From Nissolia schottii (taxonomy: Eukaryota > Streptophyta > Magnoliopsida > Fabales > Fabaceae): a DNA stretch of 64,000 nt. The translations under genes and the position numbers were made by a program. Below, piece by piece: positions 1-15,600 of this stretch. The notes beneath the pieces were generated by a model, which was given only the letters and a program-made list of their open reading frames with translations, searched no databases and was not told the origin of the DNA. Location: positions 24,671 through 88,670 of the forward strand of contig QANU01010689.1 of NCBI GenBank assembly GCA_003254905.1, given 5' to 3'. Positions within the stretch are counted from its first letter, which is position 1, and each line of letters opens with the position of its first letter.

Positions 1-1078
1 AGGAACTTAGGCAAGAAATAACTGGTAGGAGGTCTAGATGCATGAACACGTAGAGATCTCCTGGACGGCCGGAAGCATAATTGAGTAACCAGATCCCCTC
101 TATTCATAGTTAACCACTAAGAACCACCGTTCTCACCCCCACTCACTTATGGCTTCAGGCGAGATAGATGACGACCCCGCCCAAGAAGCGGCGGATCCTG
201 CGCAGCAGATTTAGGACTGTAGACCCTGAGACAGGGGAGGAGGCGGAGCTGTGGTTAGTGCTTGTGGTGAACCGTCCCACACCCCGCCGAGTTGCACCAC
301 CGGTTTCCCCAGAGCTAGAGACTTCCGCTGACGGCGAGCCCACTCCCTACGAGAAGGACGTGGAGGTCGATCCAGTCTCTGTTCGACTTCGACCGCCAGA
401 GGTACCTGTGCCCTCGTCACCCGAGGAGGATTATCCCATAGAGATTGTGGAGGAGGAGGACGAGCCGGAGGAGTCGGAGCAAGAAGACGAGGAGGAGGAT
501 CCGGAGGAGGACCCGGAGGAGGACCCCAGTGAGGATGAGCCGGAGAGCTGACCAGTCCCAATTCCAGACCCTGTCATCAGACGGCATCTTTTTGCTAGTA
601 TTTCTAGTGATATGTGTATTTTGATGTATGTTATGTTACAGCTCTGATAGTATGTACGGGCTGAGGATATGTATAGCCCTTTTGATGTACTAGTACAGTA
701 TTTAGGGTTTAGGGTATTGAGGATATGTACAGTATTGAGGATATGTACATATGACTGCCTAACATGTATGACATTATCTGTTGGACCCCCTTGGTACTGT
801 TTACTTTACTGTTTATGTATGTACTTGTATGACAGACGACGCTCGCATTTAACTGCTATACGACTATTTGGGACTTATGATAGTTCGCACGCATGGCTCT
901 AGTTTGACGTATGACAATAGCTTATGTTTAAAAAGAAAAAAAAATGGGTCTTTATTTTCAGTTAACTTAATTATTTTCCGAAGTAAAGTAGGGACTATCA
1001 GTATTTCCACACAGCAGATAACAACCTAGTAGAGGCAGATTATGACTTATGCATAAGCTGTTAACCTAGGGTGTTACA
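1..1078 (+). mobile_element. 3' portion of a Tekay/Del-type LTR (copy 1)
   Basis: This is the tail of a long Ty3/gypsy LTR whose start lies outside the window. It ends in the family terminus TGTTACA, like the copies ending at 3459, 4542, 6336 and 62864; the copy at 62864 is followed directly by a tRNA-Met primer-binding site, which fixes the strand and the LTR end. The segment is closely similar to 2424-3459. It carries an acidic reading frame at 168-551 (listed separately) and an AT-rich stretch with repeated tatgta words near 600-800. Directly after 1078 the sequence changes to mid-LTR sequence of another copy, so copy 1 was inserted into copy 2. It is a fossil fragment. Confidence 0.8.
168..551 (+). 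other. Acidic open reading frame inside a Tekay-type LTR
   Basis: An open frame of 127 codons lies inside the LTR, about 0.5 kb before its end. The predicted product has a basic start (PPKKRRILRSRFR, resembling a nuclear localisation signal), a proline-rich middle and a C-terminal third made almost wholly of Glu, Asp and Pro. The same text recurs at the same LTR position at 2592-2963 and, more diverged, at 30027-30451; those two look broken. LTRs of this family are not known to me to encode proteins, so this may be cargo picked up by one LTR subfamily, or chance. I do not recognise the protein and see no clear domain. It belongs to the retroelement, not to a host gene. Confidence 0.4.
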
Positions 1079-1084
1079 CTGGTG

Positions 1085-1560
1085 GGGATCCGCGGAGGAT
1101 CCCTGGAGTGCTGAGAGGGTTACGTGAAGAGTGCTGAGTGGGCACCAGGAGTGGTGCGGAGTGGGTTCCGCGGAGGATCCCTGGAGTGCTGAGAGGGTTA
1201 CGTAAAGAGTGCTGAGTGGGCACCAGGAGTGGTGCTGAGTGGGTTCCACGGAGGATCCCTGGAGTGCTGAGAGGGTTACGTGAAGAACGCGGAGTGGGCA
1301 CCAGGAGTGGTGCTGAGTGGGTTCCACAGAGGATCCCTGGAGTGCTGAGAGGGTTACGTGAAGTGCTGAGTGGGCACCAGTAGTGGTGCTGAGTGGGTTT
1401 CCGAGGAGTTTCCCGGAGTTGCTGAGTGGTTTCCTGGAGAGTTTGTTGAGTGGGCACCAGTAGTGGTACTGAATGGGTTCCGCGGAGGTTCACTGGAAGT
1501 TGAGTGGTTCCCTGGAGAGGCAGGTTCCGCGGACTATACCTTAGCTGGGGACAGTGAACG
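1085..1560 (+). repeat. Tandem repeat block inside LTR copy 2 (~78-bp unit)
   Basis: There are four or more head-to-tail copies of a unit of about 75-80 bp containing the words ggttccgcggaggatccc, ggagtgctgagagggttacg and gagtgggcaccaggagtgg. The last copies are shorter and more diverged. Each unit contains the small inverted repeat GCACC-(6 nt)-GGTGC. The same unit recurs at 60650-61430 in another LTR, which shows it is an ordinary part of this LTR family. Confidence 0.85.
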
Positions 1561-1916
1561 AGGACAAAACATGAGTAATGAGTCTTGCATCCATTCATGA
1601 GGCAGGGTTGCTACAGGACTTAGGGCAACTATAGATCACTAGAATTGAATGAACTAATGTGCAAAGATGGTAACTTAAGTTAGGGGAAAACAGTTAAGTC
1701 TAAAAACGGGGCCCCGACCACAGAGGGTCGGAGTAGCCCGAAGTTATGACATAGTTATGTAATAGGAATCCCTCTCTTGGCACGTCATACCTGACAAATT
1801 GGGTTATGATTATGTTACGCAGATAAAGATCTGAACGCGGATTTCCACCCGAACGAGAGAAAAGAAAGTAAGGAGCGCTTGAGCTTTTATGTCATGACAT
1901 TTAAAAGACGGGTAAG

Positions 1917-2071
1917 ATGTCCACGAAGTTCGGACATAAGAGAGAAAGAGAGATTTGGTCCACGAAGTTCGGACCTAGGCCTTAAAGTCATCCACGAAGT
2001 TCGAATGCAGATGATTAAGTCGTCCACGAAGTTCGGACGTAAGTAAGCAAGTCGTCCATGGAGTTCGGACG
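1917..2071 (+). repeat. Hairpin array A: constant loop ACGAAGTTC, variable stems
   Basis: There are five short inverted repeats. Arms and positions are: ATGTCC/GGACAT (1917-1922, 1932-1937); GGTCC/GGACC (1957-1961, 1971-1975); CATCC/GAATG with one mispair (1989-1993, 2003-2007); CGTCC/GGACG (2021-2025, 2035-2039); CGTCC/GGACG (2053-2057, 2067-2071). The 9-nt loop is ACGAAGTTC in the first four and ATGGAGTTC in the last. The outer stem bases change between units while pairing is mostly kept. The array sits in the LTR just after a segment ending gacatttaaaagacg, the same place as array B at 29353-29485. Confidence 0.8.
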
Positions 2072-2591
2072 CATACGAGCCTCACTCCTAGTGTTACTAC
2101 ACGTCGTAGCTGGAGAAGGGATGACGATCCCCCAGTCTACATAGGAGCGATGGCAACCCAGCGCGATGAAGGACGCGGCCACAGGCGCGTAGGAGAAACC
2201 CCTATCCCCTCATGCATTACATTTATGTGCTAATTGTATAAGCTGTATGATTATATCTGATTATGTATGGTTATGTATATATGGTTATGAATGCATGTTG
2301 AGTCAACCGTCTGTGAGACACGTACGAGACGGTCACAGTTGCACCGTGAGTCTGGTTAATAAGCACGATAACTTAGTAAGAAAGATTAGATCCCCATCAC
2401 CTAGTAACTAGATAAAGCCGCCTAGGAACTTAGGCAAGAAATAACTGGTAGGATGTCTAGTTGCATGAACACTTAGAGATCTCCTGGACGGCCGGAAGCA
2501 TAATTGAGTAATCAGATCCCCACTATGCCATAGTTAACCACTGAGAACCACCGTTCTCACCCCCACTCACTTATGGCTTCAGGCGAGTTAG

Positions 2592-2963
2592 ATGACGACC
2601 CTGCCGAAGAAGCGGCGGATCCTCCGCAGCAGATTTAGGACTGTAGACCCTGAGACAGGGGAGGAGGCAGAGTTGTGGTCAGTGCTTGTGGTGAACCGTC
2701 CCATACCCCGCCGAGTTGCACCACCGGTTTCCCTAGAGCCAGAGACTCCCATCGACGGCTAGACCGCTCCTTACGAGAAGGACGTGGAGGTCGATCCAGT
2801 CTTCGTGAGACTTTGACCGCCAGATGTACCTGTGCCCTCATCACCCGAGGAGGATTATCCCATAGAGATCGTGGAGGAGGAGGATGAGCCAGAGGAGCCG
2901 GAGCAGGAGGACGAGGAGGAGGATCCGGAGGAGGACCCTAGCGAGGATGAGCCGGAGATCTGA
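2592..2963 (+). pseudogene. Relative of the LTR-borne acidic frame (broken copy)
   Basis: This segment is closely similar to 168-551 and lies at the same place in LTR copy 2, with the same basic start and the same Glu/Asp-rich end. It is not open throughout. It is listed to show that the acidic frame is a regular part of this LTR subfamily rather than a feature of a single copy. Confidence 0.5.
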
Positions 2964-3459
2964 CCAGCCCTGTTCCCAGGCCCTGTCATCAGTGACGACA
3001 CCTTTTTGCCAGTAGCCCTAGCTTTATATATATATTTTGATGTATGTCATTTTGTAGCTCTGATAGTATGTACGGGCTTAGGATATGTATAACCCTTTTG
3101 ATGTACTAGTACAGTATCTATGATATGTATATATGACCTTCTGACATGTATGACTATAACTGTTGGACTCAATTGGTACTGTTTACTTTACTGTTTATGT
3201 ATGTACTTGTACGACAGACAACGCTCGGACTTATCTGTTATACGACTATATGGGACTTATGATAGTTCACACGCATGGCTCTAGTTTGACGCGTAACAAT
3301 AACTATGTTTAAGAAGAAAAAAAAATGGGTCCTTACTTTCAGTTAACTTAATTATTTTCCTAAGTAAAGTAGGGACTATCAGTATTCCCACACAGCAGAT
3401 AACAACCTAGCAGACGCAGATTATGACTTAAGCATAAGCTGCTAACCTAGGATGTTACA

Positions 3460-4542
3460 TCGTGCACCCCCAGCGGAAGAGTCCCAGGGTGTACGAGGAG
3501 GTGTGGTTAAGTCCGCTTCCGGTTACGCCGTCAGGGCGACCTCTCGCCACCTAAAGTGTAGGGGTGGAGTCATGTTGAACAGACAGAGAAGGCATGTCGT
3601 ACACCACCAGGGGACGACGGTCCTAAGGTGTACGAGGGAGTACTGGGACACAGGAACAGGGAAAGATATGATGAATGAGATGAGAACATGCATTGAAATT
3701 CGTGTCTCATCGGCATGATGACCCATGGCATAGATACTATGAAATGTCTCGTGCCTAGCAAGCATGGTGGAAGGTTTACCGCGCAATATATGCGTGATGA
3801 TCAGTGTGTCTGTCAGCATACATGTGTATGATGTGGTTATGTAACGATGGTTAGGAGTAGAAAGCGCGAGAACCTAGATAAGCAAGACTAGTTCCCTGAT
3901 CACGTAGTAATATAGATAAACTGTCCAGGACCTTAGGCCAAGATAACAATCAGTAGGATTTTAGTATGCATGATCACTTAGAGATCTCCTGAGCGGCCTG
4001 GAGGATACCCGAGTAAATGAACAGTAGTTAGTGCTAAGGAACCCCACTGAGGACTAAGAGTTCTCACCCCCACTCAGTTATGGATCCAGCAGGTGTATGA
4101 AGCGTTTGGACTGACAGCTGATTGAAGTCAAGACCCAGGGACGATGCTGACACGAGGGGAATATATGTTTTGGAGAATATATGTTTTGTATTTTGTATTA
4201 GGACTTAGATCCATTTTGTGTATATATGTATTAGTATGACGATGTGTATTTATGATGGACCTTGGTTGTATTTATGTATACATATGCACATATACTCTTT
4301 ATGTTTTGCTTCAGTTACCCCTACCCGATAGCGACTGTTGTTATATGTTCTCTAAATCATGCACGGCTCCTAATTTACAAACTGATACTGTAAAAGAATA
4401 ATTTTCAAATTGGTCCATATTTTCATACACAAGGTATTTGCAAAGGTAAGAATACGGGCTAAATGTAACTCGGCACAACAAATAACAACCCTGTGAGCAT
4501 TGCTTGCTACCATGGAAGTAGGCAGTTAGCAGGGGTGTTACA
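3460..4542 (+). mobile_element. 3' portion of a Tekay-type LTR (copy 3)
   Basis: The segment begins abruptly with mid-LTR text that matches the right-hand copy near 57.15-57.36 kb (gaagagtccca, ggtgtacgagg) and ends in TGTTACA at 4542. It contains a long-armed inverted repeat, TCGTACACC (3597-3605) with GGTGTACGA (3627-3635). It belongs to a different subfamily from copies 1 and 2: the acidic frame is absent and the tail differs, with ataacaaccctgtgagc near its end. It was evidently interrupted by copy 2 and itself interrupts copy 4. Confidence 0.75.
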
Positions 4543-6336
4543 CCGTTTACCCAGTCGACTGTGTTTCTGTCCAACTGGAGACCCAAACACTGCCAGCCTT
4601 AAACCCAGCTCACTTCCTTCAGGAATCCCCTAACCCAAACCCACAAAGAACCTTCAAAATCCCTAGAGGCAGCTTGAGAAAGTGTAGCCAAGAAGAGCTT
4701 GGAGGCGTCAAAGCAAGCCAGGAGCCAGCATGAACCGTCAGAACCTGGGAAAAGTGCGGAAACCCTGTCAGAAGCTAGGAGGAAGCTCTGCACTTGGAGG
4801 ACTACTCTCCCCCAACTCTCTCATCACCCAACCAGCCTTTAAAGCCTCTAAATAAGGTGGGTAAACTTGGCTTGCTCACCCCTTGGTGGCTTATGTTTGC
4901 TTGTATGTGTTTATGTGCTTGTATGCCTTATGATTATGCTATGTTAGAACTGCTATGTTAGGATTAAATGATGATTCTGAAGGGTCCTGTGACCTGGACT
5001 AGATAGTTTTATGATGATTGGAATATGTGTAAGAAACCCAAGAAGTGTCCATGAGAAAGGAGGAAGAAAAGGCAAGAAAAGCAAAGGAGTATGCTGCAGT
5101 TTCGCCAGAAATCACTGAGCCGCTAAGCGGACTCATGAACCGCTGATATGATGAATGAGAAAGGGTGAAGTCACACCTTAAGATATGATGATATGATGAT
5201 AATGATGAATGAGTCCACGCTTGGCTGAGTCGCAAGGGCCAGCCCCTCACCATCCCTGATGGTTATCACTATTGACGCGCGATAATGCCAAAAGGGGCAT
5301 TGGTGGTTCGCAACCATCCAGGTTAGGGCGCCGCCTGGTCGTCGTCAGTAGGGAGCAGAAGCAGGTTGTAACCGAAAGACCGCGGTTACATGAATGGAAG
5401 GACTCGAGACGCTAACCCGGGTGAGCCGGTATGCGTAAGAGATCCCTAAGTTTCCCCATGCATAGAGCATGAAATGCATGTGTATGAAATGATGTGATAA
5501 ATGAGTATATGATAAATGCATATGTGATGAACAAGTATGTAATGCATAAGTATATGATAAAGTATATAAGTATATGTATGAAGTAAGTACCGTCAAAAGA
5601 ACGCTCGAGACGGCTATGTATATACGCGAGGAAAGTAAATAAGTACGAGAACCTAGATAAGAAAGACTAGATTCCCCAATCACCTAGTAAAGTAGATAAA
5701 GTTGTTCGGATCCTAGGCAAAGATAATAATCAGTAGGATGTTAGTATGCATGATCACTTAGAACTCTCCTGAATGGCCTGGAGGATAGCCGAGAATTGAA
5801 GCGATAGGTAGAGCCAAGGAACCCCACTGAGGACAAAGCCTTCTCACCCCCACTCGGTTATGCATCCAGGTAGACATAGCGAGGAGCTTGACCCAAGGGA
5901 TGCATGGTAGGCAACAGAGAGCTATAGATCGGAGCTGGAGCAAAATGACCACGGTCGCGCTAAGGCGATAAATGTTTTGTATTATGTCCTATGACTTTTA
6001 TACCTTTGTGTAAATATTTATTATTAAGGCAAATGTGTAACTGTGTTTTGGGATCTTGATTGTAAATATATATATACACTTGTTTCTCATGTTTCACTAT
6101 GATCTCTACCTAACTTGAAACGCTAGCGATTATTGTTATATGTTCTCTTAATCACGCACGACTCCTAATTTATAACTTGATAAGCACACGAACGAATTTT
6201 AAATTGGTCCATATTTTCCATAATCAAGTATTTTCGAAAAGTAACGAGTGACTATAAGTATTTCCCACCAAGTGAATAACAACCCTATGAACATTGCTTG
6301 CTTTCATGGAAGTAGGCAGCTAGCAGGAGTGTTACA
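4543..6336 (+). mobile_element. 3' portion of a Tekay-type LTR (copy 4, outermost)
   Basis: This resumes with text matching 58.48-58.7 kb of the right-hand nest (gactgtgtttctgtccaac) and ends in TGTTACA at 6336. It is the outermost LTR of the left-hand nest, hence the oldest of the four. It contains the LTR words gacgctaacccgggtgagcc (about 5409) and the AT-rich tail. Beyond 6336 the sequence is non-repetitive upstream DNA of the PDI gene. Fossil; its 5' side lies outside the window. Confidence 0.75.
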
Positions 6337-6513
6337 CAACTTATTTTCACCTTTACTTATGAGTTAAATGAGTTCAACCTATGAAGCAGAAACTTTTAAA
6401 TACTCGCCCCCACAAAATGTAGCAAGTTGCTCGCGTCACCCTGCATCCCTGTACCCACAGCAAGCACCTAGATGGTATAGACAAATCATATTGCACCATG
6501 TGTTCAGACCTGA

Positions 6514-6519
6514 CACGTG
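6514..6519 (+). promoter_or_regulatory. G-box CACGTG
   Basis: A perfect CACGTG in the context gaCACGTGgc, 292 bp before the start codon. G-boxes of this form are bound by plant bZIP factors, including those of the ER-stress pathway and the ABA pathway. The site is seen in the sequence; its function is inferred. Confidence 0.5.
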
Positions 6520-6563
6520 GCCTGATACCTTTGGAACTGACACTATGTGCCTCTCGTTTCACG

Positions 6564-6571
6564 CCACGTCA
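6564..6571 (-). promoter_or_regulatory. UPRE-like element (TGACGTGG on the minus strand)
   Basis: CCACGTCA on the plus strand reads TGACGTGG on the minus strand, the core of the unfolded-protein-response element recognised by ATF6/XBP1-class bZIP proteins and by plant bZIP28/bZIP60. Its place 163 bp before the TATA box of a PDI gene fits induction by ER stress. A single 8-bp match can occur by chance, but here the gene's function supports it. Confidence 0.55.
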
Positions 6572-6672
6572 AGAGCTGGGCGTCATAGATGGGACCAGGA
6601 AAAGTAAGAGCATCGCCAGAAACGCATTGGGCAAATGTTGACTTTAAGTAGAAGAAAGTAATGAGATGATGC

Positions 6673-6678
6673 CACGTG
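6673..6678 (+). promoter_or_regulatory. G-box CACGTG, proximal
   Basis: A second perfect CACGTG in the context gcCACGTGtc, about 56 bp before the TATA box. Together with the sites at 6514 and 6564 it makes three ACGT-core elements within 165 bp. Confidence 0.5.
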
Positions 6679-6733
6679 TCCCAACCGGCCGAACGAAAAC
6701 CCTCTACGCTATCGCACAGTAGCAGATCTCATC

Positions 6734-6740
6734 TATATAA
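6734..6740 (+). promoter_or_regulatory. TATA box of the PDI gene
   Basis: TATATAA in the context ctaTATATAAacccc, 66 bp before the start codon at 6806. It is followed by a CA-rich stretch suitable for transcription start and a short leader with tandem ctgaag words. Confidence 0.65.
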
Positions 6741-6805
6741 ACCCCCTCACGTGCATAGCTGAAGTGCTCTTTGGCTGAAGCAGTTCCAGCTGAAGAAACC
6801 GAAGA

Positions 6806-11863
<5,058 letters not shown>

Positions 11864-12698
11864 GCAAAATTGTCAACTATCTCTCTCTCCTGAAAGCTAG
11901 GGTTCCACCACACGCATTCTGCTGATCGACTTTTGATACTGTAATAGCCAGGAGATTTTCAATTTAGAGACACTTGTGCTTAATTTGACTCTACTAATGC
12001 ATAGCAATTTTCGGGGGGAGAGTATATTTGTCATCTTTCTTTAATCCCCGCATTTGTTGTATACCCGAGAGCAGTTAAGGGAAAGACGATGGTTATGTTT
12101 CATTTGATGCGTGATGGTAGCCGTGGCCTAATCTATTACACGACGATTATCTTATTCAACACTATTATGTTCCTTTTTAAGCTTCTGCAAAAGATAAATG
12201 ATATTGTGACGATTCAATTTGGCAATAGATAATTACACTCACAAAAGTATGAAGTCTATTATGATAGGGTTACCATTGACATACGGCATACATTTTTATG
12301 AGTGGAGTTGTTCAAAAGTTTTCAAATCAAATTGTCACAATAGCATGATTCTATTGTAGAAATTGAGCACAATTCTTGTAGATGAAAGATGAAAACCCAA
12401 AAAAGCATTCAAACGTAGAAATCTACAAGTCCCCAAACATAAAATGAGACAATTTGGTCTTACCATTCAAGACTTGGGGAACATTTTGGTCCTTATCGTC
12501 CACTTTGTTTTGAATAGATAAGAACCCACATTCGAATTTCACGTTTTATTGGACAAAAATACACATTTTTTCTTAATTTAAATTCTTCTGGAATCCAGGA
12601 TACAGATACTTGGGCAAAATGAGAGAACAAAACGCTTCCCTAACCTTGTGGTCAAAACTCGTATTGGAGACACACGAGACCCAAACACGCAACTAGAC
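11864..12698. other. Intergenic region between two convergent genes
   Basis: This 835-bp AT-rich stretch must hold the 3' untranslated regions and poly(A) signals of the PDI gene (plus strand) and of the unknown gene (minus strand). I see no further open frame with support and no repeat shared with the rest of the window. Confidence 0.6.
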
Positions 12699-15600
12699 TC
12701 AGGAGTCAGTTGCTTTGACGTTCATATTTAACACCCTGCATGGCTTGTTGTCATGGTTAAACTCAGGTTCAGGAATACCAATTGGCGAACACCCCTCGAT
12801 CTGATACTCCCTCTCGTCATCCAGAGATTTCATATACGAGCACGACCGTTCCTCAGTATCTATGTGAGTGACAGGCTCTTGGCCAGAACCAAATGGCAAA
12901 TCCATCAATGTAGATCCGGGAGGGTGTGTTCTCATCTGCACAGAACGTAGAAGCGCAGCTCTTCTTAAGTCAGCTGAGTGGCAGATATCACTTGGAGAAG
13001 ACGGGAAGCGGCCCTCAGAGTCCGACCCTCGCTGGCGAGGCTGGGGGCTGGTCACGGCCGAGACAATAGAGCCATGTGAAGGATTAGAACTGGTGGAAGG
13101 TGCCGAAGATACCGCATTCGGTGGTCTTTGGTACCTGTGTGGAGAGCCTGGACTGCTGGGAAGAGACTCTGGTTGGGAGGAGCAACTGTGCAGAGGGGTC
13201 TCACAAAACCTCGAGTCATCTGAGTCTTCTGACATAGGTGAATATTGTAAAGAAATATCATCCCTACAAACAAATTCAACAAAAAATAAAATATTTAAAA
13301 CATGTGCGTAAAATCGGAGCTTAGGACAAATTTGTTTATGCAAAAGACTGCTAGAGTTCACTGTTGGTCCTGGCAAATTATCATAAATTACACCACGACA
13401 CAGTTGGCAAACATGGACACAATGGGGACAACAACAGAAAATAGAAAGATAGGATTAGTAGCATCTGGAATATCAATTCCTTCTTTGTATTGAAGCCATT
13501 ATTTACAACCCACCCAGTTGTGTTTGTAATCGAGTTTGAAAAGAACCATAAACTAAGATACCACCGTGAAACACAAGATGACATTATGCACAAGGGGATG
13601 TGGTACAACAAATAGTGAGTTATATAACTAAAATATATTTTATCATACACATACATTTTTATACATGTGTTTATTTAAATATGGTTAATTTATAAATTGA
13701 ATTGTAAATTACGCAGAGACATGAAACAATGTTATAAACATGCCTCCAAGAGAAACCAACTGTCTACACCAGCAAACAAACATGTCTATGGACTACAGCC
13801 ACTTAAGTGTTGGCACGCTGCTAGACGTTTTGCCCAAGTTGACAAGGAGTCCTAGTAAATAAAGCAAATGCAAACACGTATTAATCAGAACCTAGATGTC
13901 GTCAGCTCTTGTTATATAAGATTGGTAAACTATTTTGTAGTAAACATGCATCCCTGGAAAAAACTTCCGTTGATACTAGTGTATACTCAAAGCACAATCT
14001 ATTCATTATGCCAATGTTCTCTCAACAAATATTTAGGACAACACAGTATGGCTGGAAAATAAGTTTAGGATCTGGTAAGAAGGATATGTTCTGATTTTAT
14101 TAAGCGAAGGGCTTGGAAATTACCAAGAGCCCTAGATATTGGGTACAACTCTGCTACTAAGCAGGTAACCCTAGCAGAGGAGATTCTGGAGCTAACTAAC
14201 TACTGAAATTCTAACAAAATGATTCACAAGAAACCCTAAGCTCCTGAACTTCCTCTTTTTAAACCCCCAACTAACCTCTAACTACCCGAATCCTATTCAG
14301 GTTGTTGTAATTGGGATCCTTCTCGGCCCAAAGCTGTTTCCCTTCTTCCTTGTGTAAACCTGACCATAACTGGTGTTGAGTTCTAGTTCCTACCTATATT
14401 CACCTCTTACTTTACATCAAACAACCCACTCGAGAGGAAATATGGCGTGCATTAGTAAGAGGGAGTGTCCATCCATGTAAATGATGGAACTCCCATGATC
14501 TACATGGTCATGTTTATGAAATACCAACGTCTAAAGTCTAAACCCCAAATATCAAAGGTCAATTTTTTTGGGATTTACAGTAGAATAAGGCTATATAATA
14601 GGTTTGCTTAAGGTGAACATCGTGAATGAATGTGTCAGTGTGAGCACGTGAAGGATGACCATTGATCACACAAATAAAGGCCTTTTACGTGCTTCGGGCT
14701 AGGAGTTTCTTTGCCAAAAAAACCATAATGAGGAGAACTTGTAGTAATTCTATTTTATTGAGGACTAGAGATCATCGTTCTCAACACTTTAAAATGGATA
14801 ATATCATGCAGTGCCATGGTGAAACTGAAAAAGGTTTCCATTCCAGATCCCCTGCAGCTGCAATTAATTCTTCATTCAAAAGTCAAAACTATTTGCCATA
14901 TCTTCGAAGGGTGTGAGTGCCAATTTAAAGATGTTACCCATGCTCTCTATTCTCAAGTATGAAGGGATAAGGACAACAAATGAAATCCTCCTAATATTCC
15001 AAACAGATTATGAAATAATAAACACAACAAAGATAAAAGTATAATTTACACAGATCAATTTCAGCACACGCTGCCAAAACAGATAAACTAATTGTAACTT
15101 GATCAATGAGCAATTAAAAGCTTGCTCATCAATAGTTGCTGCTGAAATGCCACAACACAGACCTCATCCCTCAAAATAATTGTTTATAAAATTTCAAACT
15201 GGGAACAATATAGTGGTGTACTTCAATAAGGAAAGTGGCCATGAATTTTACCTGGTAGGGAACATGCTTTCAGACCTGGCGGGAGATTCCATGAGATTAT
15301 CTGGAAGAGAGTCTCCAACTGTTAGTCCATTAAGACTGGATGCCATTATCTGCGCAGGGAAACAATAGATTGAGTGACTGTAATGTAATCCTTGTCCATT
15401 TCATTTCATTCCAACAAAAGCATACATGAAAAATTAAAAACCACCTCAACAAACATCAAAAGAAACAATAAAGCCGACACCCTTCTTACCTGCAATTCAA
15501 GCATATATCTATGTGATAAGAGCAAAAACATGGTCCTAGCAATAAGGAACTTTTCACATTGTGTTTCAGCTCAGTGATGCAAACAAGCAGTGTATGATTT

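Larger units (their letters stand above)
1079..3459 (+). mobile_element. 3' portion of a Tekay/Del-type LTR (copy 2)
   Basis: This mid-to-end portion of a second LTR of the same subfamily resumes right after copy 1 and ends in TGTTACA at 3459. It contains, in order, a tandem repeat block (1085-1560), a hairpin array (1917-2071), the acidic-frame relative (2592-2963) and the AT-rich tail. The part from 2424 on parallels 1-1078 almost base for base. After 3459 the sequence switches to the middle of a third LTR, matching the copy near 57.15 kb. Fossil; the 5' part lies outside the window. Confidence 0.8.
6337..6805 (+). promoter_or_regulatory. Upstream region and 5' leader of the PDI gene
   Basis: This is single-copy-looking DNA between the outermost LTR and the PDI start codon. 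It holds three ACGT-core elements (6514-6519, 6564-6571, 6673-6678) and a TATA box (6734-6740), listed separately. Transcription probably starts near 6765, giving a leader of about 40 nt. The LTR edge is only about 400 bp upstream of the TATA box, so the LTR tail may form the distal part of this promoter; that is inference. Confidence 0.6.

Noticed and set aside
211-561. Proline-rich minus-strand frame opposite the acidic frame
   Set aside because: It is the complement of Glu/Asp codon runs and overlaps the better-supported plus-strand frame.
1061-1598. Long minus-strand frames with repeated protein text
   Set aside because: They arise because the tandem repeat unit has a length near a multiple of three; the same repeats elsewhere lie in different frames.
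1917-2071. CRISPR-like array
   Set aside because: Short words recur with variable spacing, but this is plant LTR DNA; the repeated part is a loop with covarying arms, not a repeat-spacer array.
12868-13311. 147-codon plus-strand frame
   Set aside because: It is the complement of exon 3 of the minus-strand gene, whose frame joins exons 1 and 2.
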